Assembly: GCA_963716085.1 (NCBI GenBank)
Contig: OY970288.1
Span: 2,728,001-2,792,000, forward strand
Source of the DNA: Persicitalea sp963716085
GTDB lineage: Bacteria > Bacteroidota > Bacteroidia > Cytophagales > Spirosomataceae
Direction of reading: 5' to 3'
Length of the DNA stretch: 64,000 nucleotides
Part shown: one piece after another, positions 37,004 through 46,103 of the stretch
Numbering within the stretch: position 1 is the stretch's first letter
Layout: the number at the start of each line of letters is the position of its first letter
Notes under the pieces: generated by a model
The model's input: only the letters and a program-made list of their open reading frames with translations
Databases searched by the model: none
Told to the model about the DNA's origin: nothing
Position numbers and translations under genes: made by a program

Positions 37004-38365
37004 TCAGCGGGGCCCACGTGAACGTGAAGCTCCTGATGAACTGCTGGACGAGGAGCTGGGTGAACTCACACTCCCACGACTGCTCGATCCACTATTGTAG
37101 GAAGGCGTGCTGGTCGAACGACTCGGCGACTGATACGACGGCCGCGATTGGGACTGGTAGGTCGAACTGCTTCTACTTCCACGGCTGGAATTGTAGCTAG
37201 GGCTGCTCTGGTAGGTACGAGAAGAGCGACTACTGTTTCCAGAACTGTAAGAGCTATTCGATCTCGAACGGGGTGAGGAATAGTAAGGCGTCTGGCTAGA
37301 AGTTCTAGCGCTACTCCTAGCGTTGCGGCTTGAAGTACTTTGGGTACTCGTCCGGCCCGCCGAAGAACCATCACCGTTATAGTAAGTGCCGCTGCTGTTT
37401 GCTCTTGGACGGGCATAATAACTATCCGACGAAGACGAAGTACCACGTGATGGAGCGTTGTAAGTCGAGTTGTAAGACTCACGACCACCGTTGTTACGAG
37501 AGGTACGGGCAGTGTTGGAGAAGTCACGATTGTAGTTTTCGTTGCTGCGGGCATTTGAACGTGGGCCGTAACTACGCGATACACGATTGTTGTTATCGTT
37601 GTTCACTACGAACACCCGGTTGCCGAAACCACCATAGTAGGGGTTGTAGCCGTTGAAGCCACCAAATCCGCCACCAAATCCAAATGGATTGCCGAAGCCA
37701 CCGTAACCGAACTGGTTAAATCCACCGCCGAAGCCATAAGCCATATTTCCATAGCCGAACGGGCTAAAAAATGGGTCGTAACCGAAGGAGTTGAACCCGT
37801 TGTTCCAAGGGTTGCCCCAACCACCCATACCCATCATCATGGGGTTGCCCCAGGAATTGAAGCCTCCCATCCCGAAACGGTTGAAAGGACTATATCCGAA
37901 GCGCATTGAATTGCCCAACCCCATCTGGAAGCCCATTCCAAATGCGGAACCGGCCATTGGCCACATAGAGCCGTAGTTAAACATATTGTTCATTCCAAAG
38001 CGGTTGTTGTTGCCAAAACCGTCGTTCCGTCCGGCGAAGTAGCCTTCCCGAAATCCTGAATCATAGCCCGCGCCATCCGAAACACGACGCTGTGCGTTGC
38101 GAGAGGACAGGTAAGACTCATCGTAATAATCGGCATTGCCGTTTTGATTTCTGGAATCGTAATTCCCGGCCTGATAGTCGGGATTGATGTTGCGATCCTC
38201 GCGGGTGTTGGTGTTGGTCCGAGCCGCTACGGCTACGTCCGAAGAGCTACCGTACAAATCGTCGTACGAAGCACTGGAACGCGAAGCGAGCTGGCTGGAT
38301 GAGCAACCCCACATCCCAAGTAGGGCCACTACCGAAAGGTAGGTAAGTTTGTTAATGGTTGTCAT
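37004..38365 (-). CDS. Low-complexity, probable surface lipoprotein
   Basis: A 453-aa protein of unknown function. Lipoprotein signal with lipobox GMWGC (Cys21). After it come four compositional zones: an Asn/Asp/Tyr-rich segment (about 60-110), a zone dominated by Gly, Phe, Asn and Met (about 115-255, e.g. GMGGFNSWGNPMMMGMGG), a short NDNNNRVSRSYGPRS bridge, and a Ser/Arg/Tyr-rich tail (about 300-453, e.g. YQSSPSYNSSRGSRSS). No domain was recognised. The composition resembles intrinsically disordered, adhesive or phase-separating proteins; that is inference. Single gene. Confidence 0.75.
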   Translation of the reverse strand: MTTINKLTYLSVVALLGMWGCSSSQLASRSSASYDDLYGSSSDVAVAARTNTNTREDRNINPDYQAGNYDSRNQNGNADYYDESYLSSRNAQRRVSDGAGYDSGFREGYFAGRNDGFGNNNRFGMNNMFNYGSMWPMAGSAFGMGFQMGLGNSMRFGYSPFNRFGMGGFNSWGNPMMMGMGGWGNPWNNGFNSFGYDPFFSPFGYGNMAYGFGGGFNQFGYGGFGNPFGFGGGFGGFNGYNPYYGGFGNRVFVVNNDNNNRVSRSYGPRSNARSNENYNRDFSNTARTSRNNGGRESYNSTYNAPSRGTSSSSDSYYARPRANSSGTYYNGDGSSAGRTSTQSTSSRNARSSARTSSQTPYYSSPRSRSNSSYSSGNSSRSSRTYQSSPSYNSSRGSRSSSTYQSQSRPSYQSPSRSTSTPSYNSGSSSRGSVSSPSSSSSSSSGASRSRGPR

Positions 38366-38472
38366 GGCTGAAAAGGTTTATGATATTGATACTTTAAATA
38401 TTACAATTTTTGTTCCCAACGCTTTTTAAACGTTGTGTTGTCTGCGTCGAGTACAAATATAGCATAAAAAAC

Positions 38473-38480
38473 TATCTTTG
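38473..38480 (+). promoter_or_regulatory. -7 box of proS
   Basis: TATCTTTG matches TAnnTTTG, about 65 bases before the proS ATG. No clear TTTG at -33. Confidence 0.5.
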
Positions 38481-38544
38481 CAACCTCAGAAACAACTATT
38501 ATACTGACAAGACGTCACACAAAAAGTTTAATCGAAGCGCAATA

Positions 38545-40020
38545 ATGAGTAAAGGATTACCCACCCGTAGCGAAAACTACTCCGAATGGTACAATGAGTT
38601 AGTTAAAAGAGCCGACCTGGCCGAGAATTCACCCGTCCGGGGCTGTATGGTCATCAAGCCATACGGCTTTTCTATCTGGGAGAAGATGCAACGGGCCATG
38701 GACGATATGTTTAAGGAAACGGGGCACAGCAATGCCTATTTCCCGCTTTTTATCCCCAAATCTTTCCTGAGCAGAGAAGCCGACCACGTGGAGGGCTTTG
38801 CCAAGGAATGTGCCGTGGTAACCCATTACCGATTGATGAATGACCCCAACGGCGGCGGAGTGGTCGTCGATCCCGATGCCAAGCTCGAAGAAGAGCTGAT
38901 TGTGAGGCCTACCTCCGAGACCGTCATTTGGAGTACTTACAAAAACTGGATTCAATCTTACCGTGATCTGCCGCTGCTCATCAACCAATGGGCCAATGTG
39001 GTGCGCTGGGAAATGCGCACCCGAATTTTTCTGCGCACCACGGAATTCTTATGGCAGGAAGGACACACCGCTCACGCCACCCAGACCGAAGCCATTGCCG
39101 AAACAGAGCAAATGCTGGATGTTTACGCTACTTTTGCCGAAGAATGGATGGCATTGCCCGTACTGCGTGGCGTAAAAACGGCCAATGAACGCTTCGCCGG
39201 TGCTGTGGAAACCTACTGCATCGAGGCGCTTATGCAGGACAACAAGGCCCTGCAAGCGGGAACCTCCCACTTTTTGGGTCAGAATTTTGCCAAAGCTTTC
39301 GACGTAAAGTTTCAAGATAAAGAAGGCGGGCTGGAATACGTGTGGGGAACTTCCTGGGGTACAAGCACCCGACTCATGGGAGCCCTCATCATGGCGCACT
39401 CCGACGATAGCGGTCTGGTTTTGCCCCCAAAGCTGGCTCCCATTCAGGTGGTCATCGTACCCATTTATCGGGAGGAAGAGCAATTGGTCAAAATCTCCGA
39501 ACGCGTGACCGGACTGGTCAAAGAATTGAAAAAGAAAGGTATAAGTGTCAAATTTGACGACAGTGACGCCTACAAGCCCGGCTATAAATTTGCCGAGTAC
39601 GAGTTACGCGGCGTACCTATCCGTTTGGCGATGGGAATGCGGGACTATGACAATGGTACGGTGGAAATAGCCCGTCGCGACACCAAGACCAAGGAAACCA
39701 TAGCCTTCGACGGCATCGTGGAGCACATCGCGACTTTGCTCGATGAGATTCAGCAAAATATCTATGACAAAGCCCTCGCCTACCGGGAAGCCCACACGTT
39801 CAAGGCCGATACGTATGAGGAATTCAAGGAAATCCTTGACGAAAAAGGCGGCTTCATTTACGCCCACTGGGACGGCACTTCGGAAACCGAAGAGAAAATC
39901 AAGGAGGAAACCAAGGCGACCATTCGCTGTATTCCGCTACATGCCCCGGAGGAGGAAGGCGTGGATATGGTTACCGGTAAGCCTTCGCACCGCCGCGTGG
40001 TGTTCGCCCGTGCTTATTGA
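38545..40020 (+). CDS. proS: Prolyl-tRNA synthetase
   Basis: Charges tRNA-Pro in the cytosol. 491 aa, the shorter archaeal/eukaryotic-like class without the editing insertion of E. coli ProS. Class II motifs include GCMVIKPYGFSIWE, RPTSETVIWS and the proline-site GTSHFLGQNFAK; a C-terminal anticodon-binding domain and a zinc-region-like tail follow. The ATG at 38545 begins MSKGLPTRSENYSEWY, the family start. Followed 72 bases later by an FKBP gene. Confidence 0.95.
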   Translation: MSKGLPTRSENYSEWYNELVKRADLAENSPVRGCMVIKPYGFSIWEKMQRAMDDMFKETGHSNAYFPLFIPKSFLSREADHVEGFAKECAVVTHYRLMNDPNGGGVVVDPDAKLEEELIVRPTSETVIWSTYKNWIQSYRDLPLLINQWANVVRWEMRTRIFLRTTEFLWQEGHTAHATQTEAIAETEQMLDVYATFAEEWMALPVLRGVKTANERFAGAVETYCIEALMQDNKALQAGTSHFLGQNFAKAFDVKFQDKEGGLEYVWGTSWGTSTRLMGALIMAHSDDSGLVLPPKLAPIQVVIVPIYREEEQLVKISERVTGLVKELKKKGISVKFDDSDAYKPGYKFAEYELRGVPIRLAMGMRDYDNGTVEIARRDTKTKETIAFDGIVEHIATLLDEIQQNIYDKALAYREAHTFKADTYEEFKEILDEKGGFIYAHWDGTSETEEKIKEETKATIRCIPLHAPEEEGVDMVTGKPSHRRVVFARAY

Positions 40021-40092
40021 AAGCTCGATGAACGATTTGGGGGAGGGGCGTTGTTCCCCTTTCTGATTTTATTTTCCAAAAAACATTTTAAG

Positions 40093-40524
40093 ATGAGTAA
40101 GGCAAAATCGGGAGACACCGTACAAGTACATTATAAGGGCACACTGAACGACGGCCAACTGTTCGACTCCTCCGCCGGACGTGATCCGCTTTCGTTTGAA
40201 CTCGGAACGGGTCAGGTTATCAAAGGCTTCGATGATGGCGTAACGGGTATGCAGGTGGGCGAAAAGAAAACCATCAATATTCCCAGCGCGGAGGCCTATG
40301 GCCCAGTCAACGAGGAAATGGTCATTAACTTTGACCGCAGCCAAATTCCATCGGACATTCCCCTCGAACCCGGCACTACGCTAAACATGCACCAGGAGGG
40401 CAACGGTCAGGTGGTGCCAGTGGTTATCAAAGAAGTCGCAGAAGACCACGTCGTTCTCGACGCCAACCATCCATTAGCTGGCAAGGACTTAACTTTTGAG
40501 TTAGAGCTGGTTGCAGTTAATTAG
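40093..40524 (+). CDS. FKBP-type peptidyl-prolyl isomerase (SlyD-like)
   Basis: A 143-aa cytosolic prolyl isomerase/chaperone. YKGTLNDGQLFDSS and FDDGVTGMQVGEKKTINIP are the FKBP core; the inserted-in-flap domain (about 70-120, EEMVINFDRSQIPSD) marks the SlyD-like group. The His/Cys-rich metal tail of E. coli SlyD is missing. The ATG at 40093 gives MSKAKSGDTVQVHYKG. Probably in an operon with proS. Confidence 0.9.
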   Translation: MSKAKSGDTVQVHYKGTLNDGQLFDSSAGRDPLSFELGTGQVIKGFDDGVTGMQVGEKKTINIPSAEAYGPVNEEMVINFDRSQIPSDIPLEPGTTLNMHQEGNGQVVPVVIKEVAEDHVVLDANHPLAGKDLTFELELVAVN

Positions 40525-40579
40525 GAATGTAGGAATGGAAGTTGTTGTAGGTAGTTTTGAGTTCCAAGTCCCTGCACTT

Positions 40580-40620
40580 TATCGCCGGGCGAACCCGTCC
40601 AAATTCACTAATTCCGACAT
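40580..40620 (-). repeat. Inverted copy of the GACGGGGTCGCCCG repeat
   Basis: CGGGCGAACCCGTC (40586-40599) followed by TTCACTAATTCCGACA is the reverse complement, with one change, of the element at 59121-59150. It lies against the stop of the AlbA_2-type gene. Confidence 0.7.
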
Positions 40621-41258
40621 TAATTCGCCAACTTCAAACTGTACAACGCTCCCTTCCCGCTTCCTCGTTTTAAGATTATCCCTTTGTCGGTTAGGTCGTG
40701 AAGTAGACGCGTAGCGCGTTTTACCGAGACGTTGATGAGGTTGGAGAAGTCTTTCTCGTTGATGCTGTCGTTGTTCCTAAGGTGGTTTACGAGATTTTTG
40801 ACGGGCCGGGAGGCGAGCAGCTTATCAGTGGCCGCATCGCCTTCGCCGGGCAACATCAGTCGGTTGGTGGGTACTGATTTATCCTTAGCGCGGACATAAA
40901 TGATACGGTCGCCCTTTTCATTGATGGCGTAGTGCGGCTTATCCTGGCTCTCCTCTATTTCAACGCGCAGAATTTTGCTTATTCCCAGCGTTACGGTCTT
41001 GCAACGGACAAACAGCTCTTTTTCAATCAGCTCGCTGGAAGCGCGATCCAGCTTCTCTAATTCCCTAAGCTCAGATTTGATGCCGACCGTGGACCGGTTG
41101 TCGGCGATGCCGACCAGCAGGACGCCGCCAGAGGTATTGGCAAATGAAGCAAGTGTTTTGGCGATTTTGAAGGGACTATCCACCGTACGCTTGAATTCTA
41201 CGGTAAGCCCCTCCCCCATTTCTATCAATTCCAACGTGGTTCTCTTGAAGTCGATCAT
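40620..41258 (-). CDS. AlbA_2/Schlafen-like ATP-binding domain protein
   Basis: A 212-aa protein. The N-terminal AlbA_2 domain (about 10-125) has EFKRTVDSPFKIAKTLASFAN followed by GGVLLVGI, the usual core of this family, often described as a divergent Schlafen/AlbA nucleic-acid or nucleotide-binding fold. A short C-terminal winged-helix region (about 145-205, LLHDLTDKGIILKRG) suggests DNA binding. A regulatory or defence-linked role is possible; no function is established. It follows dprA by 4 bases at the end of the parAB-dapB-lepB-dprA run. Confidence 0.78.
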   Translation of the reverse strand: MIDFKRTTLELIEMGEGLTVEFKRTVDSPFKIAKTLASFANTSGGVLLVGIADNRSTVGIKSELRELEKLDRASSELIEKELFVRCKTVTLGISKILRVEIEESQDKPHYAINEKGDRIIYVRAKDKSVPTNRLMLPGEGDAATDKLLASRPVKNLVNHLRNNDSINEKDFSNLINVSVKRATRLLHDLTDKGIILKRGSGKGALYSLKLAN

Positions 41259-41262
41259 AAGA

Positions 41263-42384
41263 TTAGATCAGCGCGTACTTCTTGCCAGGCATCGACCTAA
41301 CCATACCCTGGAATTCCAGATTTAACAAGAGCGTCGCTAACTTCCCCAAATGAATACCGCTCTGCCAGCTCATTTCGTCGATTTGCATGTCGCCGCCTTT
41401 TTTCAAAAGTGCCAGCACTTGCCCTTCGTCCTGAGTAAAGCCTTCAAAGACTAGTTCAGCTTCGGGCTTATCGTATTTGGACGGTGCCTTCTGTTCAGGT
41501 TTACCCAAAACCCACTGCAAGTCTTCCGCCAATTCCTCTACGGACGAGAATAGACTGGCTTTATTCTTTTTAATCAATTGATTGCATCCTTCAGAATAGG
41601 GACTTCCCAAATTTCCCGGCACCGCATACACCTCACGGTGGTAGTTTTGGGCATATTCGGTCGTAATCAAACTGCCACCTTTCTTGGCCGACTCCACAAC
41701 GATCGTCACATCGCTTAGTCCGGCGATGATGCGGTTACGGGCGGGAAAACGCATAAAATCGGGCTTGGTACCCAAGGGGTTCTCGGTTACGATTCCGCCG
41801 TTGGCTTGCATTTCCTCAGCGGTGCGCTTGTGAACGGCGGGATAAATTACATCCAATCCGCTCGCCATAACGCCAACCGTGGGAATGCCACTTTTCAGGC
41901 AAGCCCGGTGGGCCGCGATGTCCACGCCATAAGCCAAACCACTGACCAGTAGCGGTTGGTAAGGCGTAAGATCTTTGATAATGGTTTCCGTGATGGCCTT
42001 CCCGTATTCAGTAATTTTGCGGGTACCCACGATACCCACCGTCCGCACGGCATTGTAGTCGATGACGCCTTGGGAATAAAGCATTACGGGCGAATCATAG
42101 AGGGGCTTGAGTCTTTTGGGGTAGGTCGGATCCGTGTAGAAAGTCAGGTTCGCACCAATTTTTTCGCATAGTTCAAATTCTTTCTCGGCTTCGGCCCAGC
42201 CGTACTTTGCGATGATACTGCGGGCAACTTTATCGCCGATTCCAGGAATTTTAATGAGCTTCCGGTAATCCGACCGGTGTACTTTCTCCGCCCCGCCGCA
42301 GTAACTGATCAATTGACGAACGGTGACGGAACCCACTCCGGGGGTGCGTACCAGGGCCAGAATCGCAACTTTGTCCTCCGTCAT
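41263..42384 (-). CDS. dprA: DNA-processing protein DprA (Smf)
   Basis: Binds incoming single-stranded DNA during transformation and loads RecA. 373 aa: an N-terminal HhH pair (LVRTPGVGSVTVRQL, LIKIPGIGDKVARSI), the Rossmann-like DprA core with GIVGTRKITEYG, SGLAYGVDIAAH, FPARNRIIAGLSD and KKGGSLITTEYA, and a C-terminal winged helix (about 310-373). It lies 16 bases after lepB. Confidence 0.94.
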   Translation of the reverse strand: MTEDKVAILALVRTPGVGSVTVRQLISYCGGAEKVHRSDYRKLIKIPGIGDKVARSIIAKYGWAEAEKEFELCEKIGANLTFYTDPTYPKRLKPLYDSPVMLYSQGVIDYNAVRTVGIVGTRKITEYGKAITETIIKDLTPYQPLLVSGLAYGVDIAAHRACLKSGIPTVGVMASGLDVIYPAVHKRTAEEMQANGGIVTENPLGTKPDFMRFPARNRIIAGLSDVTIVVESAKKGGSLITTEYAQNYHREVYAVPGNLGSPYSEGCNQLIKKNKASLFSSVEELAEDLQWVLGKPEQKAPSKYDKPEAELVFEGFTQDEGQVLALLKKGGDMQIDEMSWQSGIHLGKLATLLLNLEFQGMVRSMPGKKYALI

Positions 42385-42400
42385 GCCGCTCTTCTACCTT

Positions 42401-43540
42401 TTAGTCGATCGTCCTGAATAACCGATTCCAGCGAATTTTGTTGGCAGCGCTCGTCGGATTAGGGTCGATGGACATCCACACGAACACAGCCTTACCCACA
42501 ATGTGATCCATGGGCACAAAACCCCAATACCGCGAGTCGGCGGAATTATGGCGGTTGTCGCCCATCATGAAGTAGTAGTCTTGCTTGAAAGTATAGCCGT
42601 CGATCGTCTTTCCGTCGATCGTGACCTTGTTTTCCGCCAATTCCACGTTCTCATTTCCTTCGTAGTACTTGATCACCGGACCGTAGAAAGCCACGTTCTC
42701 GGGGGTCATCGCCACAGTCACCCCTTCCTTCGGCACCGTAATCGGACCATAATTATCGCGGTTCCACTTCATGAGGGAAGAAGAAGGGTAAAGCGAAGGT
42801 TCGCTTATGTCCTCAGGAGCAACGACGGGCCTGATATCGCGTACGAAATCATAGCTTTTCAGTTTCCCTACAATGTCAGCCGTGGTATAAACAATATAAC
42901 CCGATTCGTCATTAGAAGGGATCGTGTCATTGTACGTTTCGGTGTAGCTGGTAAATTCCGATACGCCATTTTCTCGAAAAACCTTATCCTCATTCACCGC
43001 TGTGGTCGTGGATACGAAGTATTCGCTCTCCATGCGGGCGGGGTTGATCATGACTTTACCGTTCAGATACACCTGCGCGTTTCTTACCTCCAGCCTGTCG
43101 CCCGGCGTGCCTATGCAGCGCTTGATGTAGTTGGTTTTCAGATCGGTTGGATGTTGCAACTCGGGAGGATAGTTGAATACCACCACATCGCCGGATTTCA
43201 CATCCGAAAAACCCGGCAGACGGTACTGCGGCAGTTGAATCCAGTCCAGATACGAAGGGATGTCGGTTCCCCAAATCGTCTGGTGCGTCAGAGGTACTTG
43301 AAGCGGGGTTTTGGGCGTGCGCGTACCGTAGTGCAACTTACTGACAAAAAGAAAGTCACCGACCAGAAGGCTGTTTTCCATCGAAGGGGTAGGAATCGTA
43401 AATGCTTCCATAAACAGCCACCGAATAAGCGTTGCGGCTACCACGGCAAACACGATGGAATCCACCCACTCGCGAAATGCCGATTTTTCTTTCTTCTTAT
43501 AACGGGAGGAAGGCGGGTTGTAAACTTCTTTTAAAGCCAT
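42401..43540 (-). CDS. lepB: Signal peptidase I
   Basis: Cleaves signal peptides at the outer face of the inner membrane. 379 aa, long as in other Bacteroidota because of an insert of about 150 residues between the catalytic lysine and the GDNRHNSADSR box. The N-terminal anchor (about 25-45) precedes catalytic Ser53 in IPTPSMENSLL and Lys140 in YIKRCIGTPGD. The C-terminal box GDNRHNSADSRYWGFV is intact. Fifth gene of the parA-parB-DUF5683-dapB-lepB run, though a promoter box sits just upstream. Confidence 0.94.
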   Translation of the reverse strand: MALKEVYNPPSSRYKKKEKSAFREWVDSIVFAVVAATLIRWLFMEAFTIPTPSMENSLLVGDFLFVSKLHYGTRTPKTPLQVPLTHQTIWGTDIPSYLDWIQLPQYRLPGFSDVKSGDVVVFNYPPELQHPTDLKTNYIKRCIGTPGDRLEVRNAQVYLNGKVMINPARMESEYFVSTTTAVNEDKVFRENGVSEFTSYTETYNDTIPSNDESGYIVYTTADIVGKLKSYDFVRDIRPVVAPEDISEPSLYPSSSLMKWNRDNYGPITVPKEGVTVAMTPENVAFYGPVIKYYEGNENVELAENKVTIDGKTIDGYTFKQDYYFMMGDNRHNSADSRYWGFVPMDHIVGKAVFVWMSIDPNPTSAANKIRWNRLFRTID

Positions 43541-43546
43541 TTATTT

Positions 43547-43578
43547 AGTTGACGGTTGACAGTTGACGGTAGACAGTG
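43547..43578. repeat. TTGACGGTTGACAG stutter repeat upstream of lepB
   Basis: Three TTGAC words separated by GG and AG, decaying into GTAGACAGTG, between the -7 box of lepB and its start codon, so it would be in the mRNA leader. A related word is at 53591. Confidence 0.7.
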
Positions 43579-43593
43579 TTTTACTGTGGCTGG

Positions 43594-43601
43594 CAAAGAT
43601 A
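43594..43601 (-). promoter_or_regulatory. -7 box of lepB
   Basis: Minus-strand TATCTTTG matches TAnnTTTG; transcription would start near 43588, about 48 bases before lepB, and pass through the TTGAC repeat. No clear -33. Confidence 0.45.
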
Positions 43602-43624
43602 CGGACTAGGTTCGATAGTGGGAG

Positions 43625-44347
43625 TCATTTTAAGTTTTCCAGCATATCATCCATGCCGAAGATGCCTTTTCTGCCTTGCAGCCACTCGGCAGAAATGACG
43701 GCACCGAGGGCGAACCCCTTGCGGCTGTGTGCGACGTGAGAAATGTGAATCGTATCGACTTCAGAGTCGTAATTTACTACGTGGGTGCCGGGGACTTCGT
43801 CCTCACGTTTTGACGTGATAGGTATGCGGCCTTCTTCCGCTTTCGGCCCTTGGCTCCTCCACCCTTCCAAATCCTCCCGTTGCGTCACGATTCCATCGGC
43901 TAAGGTGATGGCCGTACCGCTTGGCGCGTCCAGCTTGTGGACGTGGTGGATTTCGGTGATGGACAAGTCGTAGCCCTGCCCCTTCATCAATCGAGCCAGG
44001 GTTTTATTTAATTGAAAAAAAAGATTGACACCGATGCTATAATTGGATGCGTAGAAAAACGAACCGCCCTTTTCGGCGGTGAGCGTCTCTATTTCTGTCT
44101 TGTATTCCAGCCAGCCCGTCGTGCCGCTGACCACCGGCCAGCCTTTTTCCAAACACATTTTGAGGTTGGCGTAAGCGGCTTCGGGCGCGCTAAATTCGAT
44201 CGCGACGTCGACGGCTTCTGCGGGCAGAACTTCCATTTCGCCCCGATTGTTGACATCTATTTTTCCGGCGATGGCATGACCGCGTTCGAGGGCAATCTGC
44301 TCGATCGCTTTGCCCATTTTACCGTAACCGATTAGGAGGAGATTCAA
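43625..44347 (-). CDS. dapB: 4-hydroxy-tetrahydrodipicolinate reductase
   Basis: Reduces the dihydrodipicolinate precursor in lysine and diaminopimelate synthesis. 240 aa with the NAD(P)-binding start LLLIGYGKMGKAIE, VSGTTGWLE, and the active-site IHHVHKLDAPSGTA with catalytic His and Lys. The start is TTG at 44347: it produces MNLLLIGYGKMGK, the family start, and no ATG lies upstream. A fusion or missing residue was not seen. Fourth gene of the parAB run. Confidence 0.94.
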   Translation of the reverse strand: MNLLLIGYGKMGKAIEQIALERGHAIAGKIDVNNRGEMEVLPAEAVDVAIEFSAPEAAYANLKMCLEKGWPVVSGTTGWLEYKTEIETLTAEKGGSFFYASNYSIGVNLFFQLNKTLARLMKGQGYDLSITEIHHVHKLDAPSGTAITLADGIVTQREDLEGWRSQGPKAEEGRIPITSKREDEVPGTHVVNYDSEVDTIHISHVAHSRKGFALGAVISAEWLQGRKGIFGMDDMLENLK

Positions 44348-44350
44348 TTT

Positions 44351-44402
44351 TGAATGAGTGACGGGGTCGCCCGTGCGATGAGTGAATGAGTGAGTGAATA
44401 AT
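44351..44402 (+). repeat. GACGGGGTCGCCCG plus TGAGTGAA stutter
   Basis: GACGGGGTCGCCCG (44360-44373) followed by GCGATGAGTGAATGAGTGAGTGAAT, inside the dapB leader between dapB and DUF5683. Same family as 40586 and 59121. Confidence 0.75.
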
Positions 44403-44432
44403 CTGAAAGTCTGATATTCACTTCAAATTAGT

Positions 44433-45170
44433 CTAAAATGCCAAAACCAGCTTTACACCGGGAGCAGATTGTGCCAGGAAAGTTCTTTCGTTGGAAGGTT
44501 CCAGTTTCAGGGTAAGATCCTCGTTCATGTTGGCGTTGAAGTTTTTTAGGTGGGCGGCTACGTTGGCTTCTACGGCAGTGAGGGCATACACAAGGCCCAG
44601 AATAACGAAACCATATTCTCGATAGCGTCGGTAGAAGGTTTTACCACGTTTCAGTTGATCGACCGTAGCTTGGGCAATTCTATCATCCTTGCGTATATAT
44701 ACATCAAATTGTGTTTTTACCACCTGATTACCCGTCGTTGGGTCTTCAATGGTAACCGGGTCGCCAGTCTCCGGATTGACCGAAGACAGATAGGGCTTCA
44801 AGTAGTCATTGTAGCGGAGCGTATTCCAGTGAATGGTGTAAACTGCTGCGCCCAAACCGCCGTAAACCAGCGGTAGTTTCCAATAGTCACGGTTGTAGAT
44901 TTGGCCCAGACTGGGCAAGATCAGCGAATATATGGCCGCTTTTCTTGGAACAGGAAGTCCTGGATCGGTGAGGATGGTGACGGGAATACTATCCCCGGCG
45001 TTTTCAAGTTTCGCCAATTCGTCGGGCCGTACCACCTCTTTCAAAATCGGCCGCAGAGTGTCTTTTGCAGCCTTCATTACTTCCGCTTCAGGCAAACTAT
45101 CTGGTCGGGTCACTTGGGCGTGAGTCCCGAATGACAGCAGCAACATTCCAATGATTATTCTCAGTTTCAA
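44433..45170 (-). CDS. DUF5683 domain membrane/envelope protein
   Basis: A 245-aa protein of unknown function conserved in Bacteroidota. The TTG start at 45170 gives MKLRIIIGMLLLSFGTHAQ, a full signal peptide, while the next ATG (45146) would leave only a remnant; so TTG is used, overlapping the parB stop as TTGA. The DUF5683 region (about 80-205) has RKAAIYSLILPSLGQIYNRDYWKLP and a membrane segment near 185-200. Genes parA, parB and dapB flank it. Confidence 0.85.
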   Translation of the reverse strand: MKLRIIIGMLLLSFGTHAQVTRPDSLPEAEVMKAAKDTLRPILKEVVRPDELAKLENAGDSIPVTILTDPGLPVPRKAAIYSLILPSLGQIYNRDYWKLPLVYGGLGAAVYTIHWNTLRYNDYLKPYLSSVNPETGDPVTIEDPTTGNQVVKTQFDVYIRKDDRIAQATVDQLKRGKTFYRRYREYGFVILGLVYALTAVEANVAAHLKNFNANMNEDLTLKLEPSNERTFLAQSAPGVKLVLAF

Positions 45171-46093
45171 GCCTTTTTCTCTAAATCCAAACTACCCAGT
45201 ATCCGATCCAATTCCTCCTGCGATGTAAAGGGAATCTTGATTTCCCCCTTGTGGTTGTCGTCGCTCTTGATGCTCACCTTAGAACCGAAGTAGGAAGAAA
45301 GTCGAAATTGCAACGACCTGATTTCCTGTTTGATTGTCTGGATGCGGCGATTGTTTTCGTCCGTAGGCGGAGCAAGGGACAATTTACGCACTTCCTCTTC
45401 GACTTTCCGCACCGACCAGCCGTCCTCGACCGTTTTTTTAAATATTTTTAACTGATTTCCCAAGTCGTCGATTGTGATCAGGGCGCGGGCGTGGCCCATA
45501 CTGATCTGGGTGTCGCGCAGGGCAGCCTGAATGGTCGGTGGTAGTTTCAGCAATCGAATGTAGTTGTTTACCGTAGTGCGGTTCTTGCCCACCCGGTCAC
45601 CGAGTTCCTCCTGCTTCAGGTTGCACTCGTGAATGAGTCGCTGGTAGCTGAGGGCAATTTCGATGGCATTCAGGTTCTCACGCTGAATGTTCTCGATCAA
45701 TGCCATTTCCAGCATCTGCTGGTCATCGGCTGTGCGGATGTAAGATGGAATCCGCTGCATCCCAATCAACTTAGAAGCCTGCAAGCGCCTTTCTCCCGAA
45801 ATGAGCTGGTACTTGTCGCGCCCCAACTGCCGCACCGTGATCGGCTGGATGATCCCCTGGACTTTGATCGAATCGGCCAATTCCTGCAAGGCTTCCTGGT
45901 CGAAGTTAGAGCGCGGCTGGTAGGGATTTGCCTCGATAAAGTCCACGTCGATTTCGTTCATCGAACTCATCGTTTCGTAGGGCGCTTTCCGGTTCAGGGT
46001 TTTATTTGAGTTGACGGAGTCGGAATCCTGCAAAAGGGCCCCTAGTCCGCGCCCCAGGCCCGTCATTCTTTTATTTTTATTGGTATTTTCCAT
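45167..46093 (-). CDS. parB: ParB/Spo0J family chromosome partitioning protein
   Basis: CTP-dependent DNA clamp that loads at parS sites and works with ParA and SMC. 308 aa: the N-terminal CTPase/ParB domain starts about 45 (IDVDFIEANPYQPRSNF) and has GERRLQASKLIG; the central helix-turn-helix region includes RVGKNRTTVNNYIRLLKL; a basic linker and a C-terminal dimerisation part follow. It lies 139 bases after parA, a longer gap than usual, filled with nested inverted repeats. Confidence 0.95.
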   Translation of the reverse strand: MENTNKNKRMTGLGRGLGALLQDSDSVNSNKTLNRKAPYETMSSMNEIDVDFIEANPYQPRSNFDQEALQELADSIKVQGIIQPITVRQLGRDKYQLISGERRLQASKLIGMQRIPSYIRTADDQQMLEMALIENIQRENLNAIEIALSYQRLIHECNLKQEELGDRVGKNRTTVNNYIRLLKLPPTIQAALRDTQISMGHARALITIDDLGNQLKIFKKTVEDGWSVRKVEEEVRKLSLAPPTDENNRRIQTIKQEIRSLQFRLSSYFGSKVSIKSDDNHKGEIKIPFTSQEELDRILGSLDLEKKA

Positions 46094-46103
46094 GAAAAAA
46101 TTA

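Noticed and set aside
42503..43534. 343-aa open frame on the plus strand
   Set aside because: Antisense to lepB, which has an intact catalytic Ser/Lys dyad; composition is that of a shadow frame.
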